Assembly (NCBI RefSeq): GCF_900117445.1
Contig: NZ_FPEJ01000001.1
Span: 548,501-612,500, forward strand
Source: Hyphomicrobium sp. NDB2Meth4
GTDB lineage: Bacteria; Pseudomonadota; Alphaproteobacteria; Rhizobiales; Hyphomicrobiaceae
Reading direction: 5' to 3'
Length of the DNA stretch: 64,000 bases
The position numbers and the translations under genes were made by a program. How positions within the stretch are numbered: position 1 is the first letter of the stretch; every line of letters starts with the position of its first letter. The notes below the pieces were generated by a model. That model did no database searches. It saw only the letters and a list, made by a program, of their open reading frames with translations, and was not told where the DNA came from. Below are positions 18,573 to 25,468 of the stretch, piece by piece.

Positions 18573-19340
18573 ATGCCCACCTTCAAGCCGCTGAATATCA
18601 TCGCCATTGCCACTCTCGCTGCCACCCTCGCGGCAGGCACCTTGCGGGCCGAAGACTCATCGGGCAATGCGCTGCCCAAGGATCGCGCTGGCTTTGACGC
18701 CATGATCCGCGACTACATCATGCAGCACCCCGAGGTGCTCCGCGAAGCCCTGCTGAAACTGGAGCAGGACGAGCAGGTCGAGAACACCAAGAGAATCCTG
18801 CGCGGCTACAAGAATGAACTCTACGCATCCGGCTCGCCTCAGATCGGCGCCCAGGACGCGAAGGTGAAGATCGTCGAGTTCTACGACTACAACTGCCAGT
18901 ATTGCCGCGCGTCGTACCCCAAGGTCCGCGCCTTTCTCAAGGCCAACCCGGACGTCACGTTGGTGATGAAGGATGTGGCGAGCTTCGGCCCAGACTCCGA
19001 AGCCGTTGCCCGCCTTGCTCTCGCCGCCCACCAGCAGGGCAAGTTCGAGCCGCTGAACGATGCCCTCCTTGCGCTGAAGGGTAAGGCGACAGAAGCGCGC
19101 GCGCTGGAGATCGCCGAAAAGCTCGGGCTCGACATCGCCAAGCTGAAGAAGGACGCCCAGTCAGCCAGCATTGCCGACGAACTGAAGCGCACCAAGAACC
19201 TCGCCGACAGCCTCAACGCCAACATCACGCCGCTGTTCGTCATCGGCCACAACGGCATCTCCGGCGCACCCGAAGACCTCGAAGCCCAGCTCGGCGAGGC
19301 CGTCGGCCAGATCCGCAAGTCCGGCTGCGACGTCTGCTGA
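18573..19340 (+). CDS. Periplasmic DsbA-like thiol:disulfide oxidoreductase
   Basis: 255 residues with a signal peptide (cleavage likely after ...AGTLRA, residue 26). An N-terminal helical oligomerisation-type region (about 35-85, DAMIRDYIMQHPEVLREALLKLEQDEQ) resembles that of ScsC/Com1-like proteins. The thioredoxin fold follows, with active site CQYC (108-111) and the cis-proline loop TPLFVIG (Pro220). Expected to oxidise or isomerise disulfides in the periplasm. Odd feature: the protein ends in GCDVC, a second CxxC (252-255) at the extreme C-terminus. Single gene, facing the SDR gene across a strong hairpin. Confidence 0.92.
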   Translation: MPTFKPLNIIAIATLAATLAAGTLRAEDSSGNALPKDRAGFDAMIRDYIMQHPEVLREALLKLEQDEQVENTKRILRGYKNELYASGSPQIGAQDAKVKIVEFYDYNCQYCRASYPKVRAFLKANPDVTLVMKDVASFGPDSEAVARLALAAHQQGKFEPLNDALLALKGKATEARALEIAEKLGLDIAKLKKDAQSASIADELKRTKNLADSLNANITPLFVIGHNGISGAPEDLEAQLGEAVGQIRKSGCDVC

Positions 19341-19367
19341 CGGCGGCAAGCCGGCCAGAGCCGTCCA

Positions 19368-19408
19368 CCTGTGTCAGCCGCAGCGCCATAGCCCACGGCT
19401 GACACAGG
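19368..19408. terminator. Bidirectional terminator-like hairpin
   Basis: A perfect 13-bp stem CCTGTGTCAGCCG/CGGCTGACACAGG (19368-19380, 19396-19408) with a 15-nt loop lies 28 bp after the DsbA-like stop and 6 bp before the end of the convergent SDR gene. Confidence 0.7.
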
Positions 19409-19413
19409 GGCGA

Positions 19414-20157
19414 TCACGCGGCGCGGGCCAGCGCTACGGCATCGGCGCCGGCAGCAAAGCGAAGCCGGCTGGAAGCATCGTTCGCGGCCAGCCAAACCGC
19501 TTCGGCGACATCCGTCTCCTTTGTGACCAGTGCCGGCTGCGCGAACGCCGCAAAGATCGGCCCCGCGAAATCCGCATACGCTTCCGGGATCAGATCCTCG
19601 ATCCGCACCTGCGTATTGTGCGCGAAGTTCGTTGTCGGCGCGTACCCCGGCTCGACCAGCTTCGCCCGGACATTGAAGTGTGCAAGCTCGTGCGCCAGCG
19701 AGCCCGTGAAGCCTTCGATCGCCTGCTTACTCGCAGTGTAGGCTGCCGCCAGCGGCATGGGCGCCAGCGTCACGCTCGACGTCACGTTGACGATCACGCC
19801 TGAGCGCCGCGCACGAAACTGCGGAATGACCGCCTGCGTCATCGCCATCACGCCGAACGTGTTCGTCTCGAACACCCGGCGGATGTGCGCCATCGGCGTC
19901 GCCTCGAACGCTCCGACGACCCCGATGCCCGCATTGTTGACCAGCACATCGATCGGACCGGCAGCCTCGATCGCCGCCGCGATACTCGCCTCGCTCGTCA
20001 CATCCAGTGCCAGCAGCCGCAACGCGGGCGAAGCTGGCAGGACACCCTCGCGCGGCGTCCGCATCGTCGCGATCACCTTCCAGCCTTGGTCGAGGAAATA
20101 GCGAGCGGTCTCGAGCCCGTAGCCTGACGAGCAGCCGGTGATCAGTGCGGTCTTCAT
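19414..20157 (-). CDS. SDR family NAD(P)-dependent oxidoreductase
   Basis: The start at ATG 20157 is set by AAGGAG 8 nt upstream, giving 247 residues; the longer frame to 20190 lacks support. Classical short-chain dehydrogenase: cofactor motif TGCSSGYG (7-14), NNAG (74-77), catalytic Tyr140 and Lys144 in YTASK, with Ser near 127-128. The substrate cannot be inferred. It is divergent from an AraC-type regulator 99 bp away, a common arrangement in which the regulator controls the oxidoreductase. Confidence 0.92.
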   Translation of the reverse strand: MKTALITGCSSGYGLETARYFLDQGWKVIATMRTPREGVLPASPALRLLALDVTSEASIAAAIEAAGPIDVLVNNAGIGVVGAFEATPMAHIRRVFETNTFGVMAMTQAVIPQFRARRSGVIVNVTSSVTLAPMPLAAAYTASKQAIEGFTGSLAHELAHFNVRAKLVEPGYAPTTNFAHNTQVRIEDLIPEAYADFAGPIFAAFAQPALVTKETDVAEAVWLAANDASSRLRFAAGADAVALARAA

Positions 20158-20221
20158 GAGATTTCTCCTTGAGGGGTCTCGATGGCTCAAGGATGCCCTC
20201 CCGCGGCAGGACTATCTACGA

Positions 20222-20250
20222 TTGAAAGTCCGTATTTGATTTGTTATCGT
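20222..20250 (+). promoter_or_regulatory. Putative promoter of the AraC-type regulator
   Basis: TTGAAA (20222-20227), a 17-bp spacer and TATCGT (20245-20250). The predicted transcription start would coincide with the ATG at 20257, so the transcript would be leaderless if this is the promoter. Sequence match only. Confidence 0.3.
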
Positions 20251-20256
20251 CCAGAA

Positions 20257-21183
20257 ATGGTCGACCCCCTCTCCGAAGTCATCGCGCTGCTGCGACCCGA
20301 AGCTGTGTTCACCAAGGGCATCAGCGGCTCGGGCAGATGGGGCGTCCGCTACTCCGATTTCGGCCATCCGAGTTTCTGTGTCGTCGTCGAAGGCTCCTGC
20401 CGCTTCGCCGTCGACGGACAACCGCCTCTCGCGCTCGAAGCCGGCGACTTCGTGCTCCTGCCGACGACCCCGGGCTTCACAATTTCCGGCTTCGACCCCG
20501 TCACCCCGAACCTGATCGACGCCAAGCGCGCCGCCGCCTCCGCTTCGTCAGACGTCCACCACGGCAACGATGATGAGCCACCAAGCGTGCGTCTCCTCGG
20601 CGGCTATTTCATCTTCCAGGGCGAGGATTCAGGGCTGCTTGTCTCGATGCTGCCCAAACAAGTGCACGTGCGAGGCATCGAGCGGCTATCAACGCTCGTC
20701 AAACTCCTCACCGACGAATCCGCGGGCCGGCAACCGGGGCGCGATCTGGTCCTCAGCCGTCTCGTAGAGATTCTGCTCGTCGAGTCCCTGCGGCTGACGC
20801 AGGCACCCGATGCGCCCGCCGGGCTTCTCCGCGGCCTTGGCGATGAGCGGCTGGCCGAAGCTATTCGCCAGATGCACGCAAACCCCGCACGCGGCTGGAC
20901 AATGGCGCAGCTTGCAAAGGAGGCTGGGCTGTCCCGCTCGGCGTTCTTCGATCGCTTCACGCGCAACGTTGGCATTCCGCCGATGGAATACCTTCTCGCC
21001 TGGCGCATGGCGCTGGCGAAGGACCTGCTACGGCGAAAGGAGATCGACATCGCCGAGGTCGCCGAGCGCGTCGGCTATGGTTCGGCGAGCACCTTCAGCA
21101 CGGCCTTCGCCCGCCACGTCGGCCAACCCCCCGGCCGCTTTGCCCGCAACCTCGAGCCGTACGCAATCCCGGCCGGCCGCTAG
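20257..21183 (+). CDS. AraC family transcriptional regulator with cupin N-terminal domain
   Basis: 308 residues from ATG 20257 (MVDPLSEVIALLRPEA), the usual beginning of this family; an upstream frame to 20182 overlaps the promoter region. The N-terminal cupin domain (about 1-170; GRWGVRYSDFGHPSFCVVVEGSCRFAVDG) would bind the effector. The C-terminal double helix-turn-helix (about 200-300) includes MAQLAKEAGLSRSAFFDRFTRNVGIPPMEYLLAWRM and IAEVAERVGYGSASTFSTAF. Divergent from the SDR gene, which is its likely target. Confidence 0.92.
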   Translation: MVDPLSEVIALLRPEAVFTKGISGSGRWGVRYSDFGHPSFCVVVEGSCRFAVDGQPPLALEAGDFVLLPTTPGFTISGFDPVTPNLIDAKRAAASASSDVHHGNDDEPPSVRLLGGYFIFQGEDSGLLVSMLPKQVHVRGIERLSTLVKLLTDESAGRQPGRDLVLSRLVEILLVESLRLTQAPDAPAGLLRGLGDERLAEAIRQMHANPARGWTMAQLAKEAGLSRSAFFDRFTRNVGIPPMEYLLAWRMALAKDLLRRKEIDIAEVAERVGYGSASTFSTAFARHVGQPPGRFARNLEPYAIPAGR

Positions 21184-21223
21184 CCACGACCAACACTGCT
21201 CCAAAATGTCGAAGATGGAAAAC

Positions 21224-21300
21224 TGGCGCGCCCGAAAGGATTCGAACCTCTGACCCCCAGATTCGTAGTCTGGTGCTCTATCCAGCTGAGCTACGGGCGC
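21224..21300 (-). tRNA. tRNA-Arg (anticodon ACG)
   Basis: The minus strand folds as a cloverleaf: acceptor GCGCCCG/CGGGCGC, D-arm GCTC...GAGC, anticodon stem CCAGA/TCTGG around loop CTACGAA (anticodon ACG), T-loop TTCGAAT. The 3' CCA is encoded (21226-21224). The ACG wobble position would be converted to inosine and read CGU, CGC and CGA codons. Confidence 0.97.
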
Positions 21301-21418
21301 ATTCTGCGATCTTGATGGCCACGCAGAGGCCTGAAACGTCCGGCAGCCGGTGAACCGACGCCGAAGGCCGCAACTACTAATCGTTCAGCCGCCACCGCGC
21401 AAGAGCCTTGGGGGCCTC

Positions 21419-23008
21419 TTATGCCGCCCCGGACGAGCCTTCCCCCGAACGGACTGTGGATTGGGCCCCGGCCGCGGCCCCATCGGCGCTCGCATGCACG
21501 CCGCGATCGGGAATTTCGAACTGGAACGCCGCGCCCTTCGCCGTGTCGAGCAGTCGCACCTGGCCGCCATGCACCCCGATGATCTCGGCCGCGATGGCGA
21601 GCCCCAGCCCCGTCCCGCCCTTGCGCTGCGAGCCGATGAACGCCTCGAACATATGATCGCGCGCCTTCTTAGGCACCCCGGGACCATTGTCGCGCACCTC
21701 GACCAGCACCCGCCGCCCATCACGCCAGGCCTTGACCTCGATGACCCCGATCGGCTCCGGCGGCGCCCCTTCGATCGCCTCGATGGCATTGCGCACGAAG
21801 TTCGACAGGATGCGGAACAGGTGATCGCGATCGGCGTCGATGCGCAGCGTGTCGTCCATGCCGAGGACGAAATCGATGCTGCCCTCGCGCGGCAACCCCA
21901 GCGCCTCGCCCACTTCCTCTGCCAGCGGCTTCAGCAGCATCAGCTCCCGCCGTGGCTGCGCCTCCTCCGCGCGCCCGAACCGCAGCGTGTCGTTGCAGAA
22001 GTTGATGGCGCGATCGAGCGAAGCAATCAGCTTGGGCGCGAACCGTTGCACCGTCGGATCGGGAATCACCGTCAGGCGGTCGGAAAGGAGCTGCGCATTG
22101 GCCAGCATGCCGCGCAGATCGTGATTGATCTTGCTCACCGCGAGGCCGAGCTGCGCCAGCCGTGTCTTCTGCAACAGCGCGCCGGTAAGCTGCCGCTGCA
22201 TCTCGCTCAGCTCGCGCTCCGCCGTGCCGATCTCATCGCGCCGCCCTGTGGGGACGATGATGCGCGAAGCATCCTCCGGATCTTCGCTGAAATGCACCAT
22301 TGCGTGCGTAATGCGCATCATTGGGCGCACCAGCAGACGGCTCAGCGCGAAATAGACGAGCGCCGCCGTCGCCAGCGATATGACGATCGATACTCCGAGG
22401 ATGTTGAGTGCGTACGACCTCAACGCTGCCTTCAGCGGAGCTTCGGGCATCACGATCTCGACGAGGTCGTCTGGATCATCGCCGATGCTGCCCAGTACGC
22501 GGATCGTGCGCCCATCACGCGCGAAGAACACCGCGATGGCATCGCCGATCTGTTCCAGCTTCAGCCCGACGCCTTCCAGCCAGCTCTCCGGCTTCTGCCG
22601 CAGATCATAGTGCGCATCGATCGTCATCTGCGGATCGACCGGCAGCACCAGCCGGCGCACGCCCTGCCGCCGCGATGCGATCGCCTTTACTTGCGCGGTG
22701 CGCAGCATCTCCGCGCGAAGGCCCGACGGCACGTCGCCGCCTGGAAACCCTTCCGCCGCGAGTGTCGCCAACTGTGCTGCAGTTAGCCTCTCGTTCAGCC
22801 AATCGACGCGGAAGGTCGAAATCGAGGGCAGGAAGATGAGCACTTCGGCCAGCATGACGAACACGGCCGTCAGCATCAGCAGCTTGGCCGGCAGACCGAG
22901 GTCGCGCCAGTTCTGCTGGTACTTTTGTGCCCAGCCCGGAATCCGCCACCGCCTCCACCGATCGGCGAAAGTTAAGTGCGCCACCTCATTCTTGTCGTCG
23001 CGGAGCAC
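21419..23008 (-). CDS. Membrane sensor histidine kinase
   Basis: 529 residues, GTG start at 23008 with AGAGGA 5 nt upstream. Two transmembrane helices (about 41-62 and 200-222) flank a ~135-residue extracytoplasmic domain of no known family. A HAMP-like linker follows (LLVRPMMRITHAM...DEIGTAERELSEMQRQL), then a HisKA-like dimerisation domain with phosphoacceptor His296 in SKINHDLRGML, and a HATPase domain with N box RNAIEAIEG, G1 DNGPGVP and G2 GGTGLGLAIA. No response regulator gene is adjacent. It is the second gene of an operon: 24 bp separate it from the upstream disulfide-reductase homologue. Confidence 0.92.
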   Translation of the reverse strand: MLRDDKNEVAHLTFADRWRRWRIPGWAQKYQQNWRDLGLPAKLLMLTAVFVMLAEVLIFLPSISTFRVDWLNERLTAAQLATLAAEGFPGGDVPSGLRAEMLRTAQVKAIASRRQGVRRLVLPVDPQMTIDAHYDLRQKPESWLEGVGLKLEQIGDAIAVFFARDGRTIRVLGSIGDDPDDLVEIVMPEAPLKAALRSYALNILGVSIVISLATAALVYFALSRLLVRPMMRITHAMVHFSEDPEDASRIIVPTGRRDEIGTAERELSEMQRQLTGALLQKTRLAQLGLAVSKINHDLRGMLANAQLLSDRLTVIPDPTVQRFAPKLIASLDRAINFCNDTLRFGRAEEAQPRRELMLLKPLAEEVGEALGLPREGSIDFVLGMDDTLRIDADRDHLFRILSNFVRNAIEAIEGAPPEPIGVIEVKAWRDGRRVLVEVRDNGPGVPKKARDHMFEAFIGSQRKGGTGLGLAIAAEIIGVHGGQVRLLDTAKGAAFQFEIPDRGVHASADGAAAGAQSTVRSGEGSSGAA

Positions 23009-23032
23009 GCGCGTCCTCTGGGTCTTCGGCCC

Positions 23033-24514
23033 TCATCCGAACTTAGCAAGAAAATCGATAACCTTGCGTAAGGTGGGATTGCCCGGCTTTCCGGCATAGT
23101 AGCTGGTCGCGACCTGCTTGTTGATCTGGCTGACCGTCGGGTAGGCCGGCACCCATTGCGCCATCGCCTTGATGTTGAGCCCCTGCGATAGGGCCAGGGC
23201 CCACATCGAGATCAGCTCACCCGCGTCCGTCCCGACGATACCCGCGCCGAGGATCCGACCCTCCTTGCTGGTGATCACCTTGATGTGGCCGACCGCGGCC
23301 CCCTCGGCCACAGCACGGTCATTCTCCCGGAAAGGCCAGCGCAGCACGTCGATTTTCTTTGCCGGACTGCCCGCCTCCGCTTCGGACTGCCCGACCCAGG
23401 CGAGGCCCGGCTCGGTGTAGACGACGCGGGGAATGAGACGCGGATCTATGCTGACGCGCATGTGCAGAAGAGCCCGCTGGATGACGACGCTCGACTGATA
23501 GTCGGCAGCCGTCGGGCCAGGTGCAGCTGCCACCCGCCCCACTGCGAACACGCGCCGGTTCGTCGTCTTCAGTCCGCTGTTGACCTTGATCCCGCGTTCA
23601 TCGTGCCGGATGCCCGCCGCCTCGAGGCCGAGGTCAGCCGTCGCGGGCTTAAGGCCGGCCGCCACCAGGATGTGGCTGCCCTCGACGACGTGCTTCTCAG
23701 CTCCCACCGTGACGTTGACGCGCACGCGTCCGAGGCCGCCGTCGACGCTATCGATCACTGTGTTCTCGTAGACGCCAATTCCCTCCTGGCCGAGCTGCTC
23801 GATGAGAAACTTCGTCAGCTCCGGGTCCTGCTCGTCGAGCGCTTTGCCCTCCGCGAGAACCATGACGCGTGATCCGAGCCGCCCGAACGTCTGCGCTAGC
23901 TCGATCGCATTGGCACCTGCGCCGATGACGATGAGGTCGTGAAGCTTCTCGGTCGTGGAGAATACCGTCTCCACCGTGAGATACGGAATGCTGGAAAGGC
24001 CTTTGATCGCTGGCGTCCGCGGCACCCCGCCTGTCGCGACAACAAAGCGCCGCGCGCGAATGCGGCTTTCACCCGCGATGACAGTCCGCTTGTTGATGAA
24101 GCGGCCGGTGCCATGCAGCACGCGAATGCCGAGCCCGACGAACCGCTCCGGTGCAAAGTTCGGCGCAAGCCCCGACACGGCACTGCGGACGTGCTCGTTG
24201 ACCGCCCGCAGATCGATTTCCGGCTCGCGGGCGGATACCCCCAGCGGCGTCGCCGTACGCATGTTCTGCGCACGGTTCCCCGCCGCAGCCAGAGCGCGCG
24301 TTGCCAGCGGACCGTAATAGAGCGGCTCACCGCCCAATTGCTTTTGCTCGATCAGCACCACTTTGCGACCGAACGCAGCAGCAGCGGTTGCGACAGCAAG
24401 TCCCGCAGGATCCCCCCCGATGACGCAGATGTCCGCGTCGACCGCCTCGTCGCTCATATCGACCGCAGCAGCCGGTGCCTCCGCCGGCTTAGGTGTCGAT
24501 TTTTCCTGCTCCAT
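23033..24514 (-). CDS. Pyridine nucleotide-disulfide reductase homologue lacking redox cysteines
   Basis: 493 residues from ATG 24514, preceded by a G-rich ribosome site; a longer frame to 24577 seems unlikely. The whole length aligns by eye with dihydrolipoamide/mercuric reductases: FAD-type N-terminus, a NAD(P) motif GAGANAIE (198-205), central and dimerisation domains. Yet the key residues differ: GGTCxxxxC is GGEPLYYGP (61-69; both cysteines are Pro), the HPTxxE dyad is YPTVSQ (459-464), the FAD-phosphate GxGxxG is GGDPAG (33-38), and the second FAD motif GD is GR (326-327). The protein has a single cysteine (residue 30). It cannot do dithiol chemistry; it may be an NAD(P)H-binding pseudoenzyme or carry a new activity. 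It is operonic with the downstream histidine kinase. A canonical LpdA is encoded at 60243-61643 for comparison. Confidence 0.88.
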   Translation of the reverse strand: MEQEKSTPKPAEAPAAAVDMSDEAVDADICVIGGDPAGLAVATAAAAFGRKVVLIEQKQLGGEPLYYGPLATRALAAAGNRAQNMRTATPLGVSAREPEIDLRAVNEHVRSAVSGLAPNFAPERFVGLGIRVLHGTGRFINKRTVIAGESRIRARRFVVATGGVPRTPAIKGLSSIPYLTVETVFSTTEKLHDLIVIGAGANAIELAQTFGRLGSRVMVLAEGKALDEQDPELTKFLIEQLGQEGIGVYENTVIDSVDGGLGRVRVNVTVGAEKHVVEGSHILVAAGLKPATADLGLEAAGIRHDERGIKVNSGLKTTNRRVFAVGRVAAAPGPTAADYQSSVVIQRALLHMRVSIDPRLIPRVVYTEPGLAWVGQSEAEAGSPAKKIDVLRWPFRENDRAVAEGAAVGHIKVITSKEGRILGAGIVGTDAGELISMWALALSQGLNIKAMAQWVPAYPTVSQINKQVATSYYAGKPGNPTLRKVIDFLAKFG

Positions 24515-24648
24515 GCATCGCCCCCCTGACCGCGCCGGGCGGGCCGGATTGCCCTCCGCGAGGCGGTAAATCCACATTTGCCACTTCTGGGCTCCCCGTG
24601 CACCATAAGAGCCCTTTCCGGCCGTGGATTAACGGTGCGCAGCCCGCG

Positions 24649-24677
24649 TTGACTTGACGCCAGCGAGCCCGTATAAG
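24649..24677 (+). promoter_or_regulatory. Promoter of the rpmH-rnpA(-yidC) operon
   Basis: TTGACT (24649-24654), a 17-bp spacer and TATAAG (24672-24677), a near-consensus sigma-70 promoter about 90 bp before the rpmH start. Confidence 0.7.
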
Positions 24678-24766
24678 CCCGCCAATCCTTAAGAAGCATA
24701 GGGCCCGCGCCGACGGCGATCGCCTCGGTCGGCAGCCCTTTTCGCGACGGGCACTGGAGCTGTATC

Positions 24767-24901
24767 GTGAAGCGCACTTACCAACCGAGCCGGCTCGTCC
24801 GCAAGCGTCGCCACGGCTTTCGCAAGCGGATGCTGACCAAAGGCGGGATCCGCGTGATCAATCGCCGGCGCGCCAAGGGCCGCAAGCGCCTGTCGGCCTG
24901 A
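24767..24901 (+). CDS. rpmH: 50S ribosomal protein L34
   Basis: 44 residues, extremely basic, beginning [20 protein letters not shown], the standard L34 sequence. The start is GTG at 24767 with GGAG 7 nt upstream. First gene of the rpmH-rnpA-yidC-engB group. Confidence 0.98.
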   Translation: MKRTYQPSRLVRKRRHGFRKRMLTKGGIRVINRRRAKGRKRLSA

Positions 24902-24969
24902 ACGGGTGGGACCAACCCTCCTGTCGGCCGCCGTCATGCGCAGCCCTGGACGGACAGGGAACCTGCGCA

Positions 24970-25344
24970 GTGGCACCTGCTACCCTAAAAAAGCGCAGCG
25001 AATTTCTATGGGTCCGAGGCGGCCGGCGCTGGAGTGCGCCGACGTTCGTCTTGGAGGCCCGCGCGCGCCGCGACGAGCCAGAGCCAGGGCCCGCCCGCTT
25101 TGGATTTACCGTGTCGAAGAAGGTCGGCGGCGCCGTTCAGCGCAACCGCATCCGGCGCCGGTTCCGCGCGCTGACGGCCGCCCTGCGAGCCGATCAGATG
25201 CTCCCCGGCTTCGATTACGTGATCATAGCTCGCACCGGCGCCATAGACCGCGCCTTTCCCGATCTTCGGGCGGACCTCGATTTAGCTCTCACCCGCGTTC
25301 ATCAACCCCCGGGGCAAAAGCGCCGGGGATCGAAGAATGCATGA
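24970..25344 (+). CDS. rnpA: Ribonuclease P protein component
   Basis: 124 residues, GTG start, 68 bp after rpmH. The family start LKKRSEFLWVRGGRRW and the RNR motif VQRNRIRRRFRALTAAL, which contacts the RNA subunit and pre-tRNA, are both visible. It is the protein cofactor of RNase P in tRNA 5' processing. Confidence 0.96.
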   Translation: MAPATLKKRSEFLWVRGGRRWSAPTFVLEARARRDEPEPGPARFGFTVSKKVGGAVQRNRIRRRFRALTAALRADQMLPGFDYVIIARTGAIDRAFPDLRADLDLALTRVHQPPGQKRRGSKNA

Positions 25345-25468
25345 CTTCCGACTTTGCGTTCGGATGCTCTCGGAGTATTGGCACTAGCGCCCAGATGAGC
25401 GCAGGTGCCGCCCATCGCTTGATTGCGGTTGGCTCCATCGGGCAACGAGAACGGCGCGCTGAGGACCA

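Noticed and set aside
21350-22786. 478-codon open frame antisense to the histidine kinase
   Set aside because: Arg/His/Gln-rich shadow that also runs from next to the tRNA; no family.
23033-24514. Annotation as dihydrolipoamide dehydrogenase or mercuric reductase
   Set aside because: Both redox cysteines and the His/Glu pair are missing, so either name would be wrong despite overall similarity.
24649-24901. Possible replication origin near rpmH
   Set aside because: No DnaA box cluster or dnaA gene is visible; the region is explained by the rpmH promoter.
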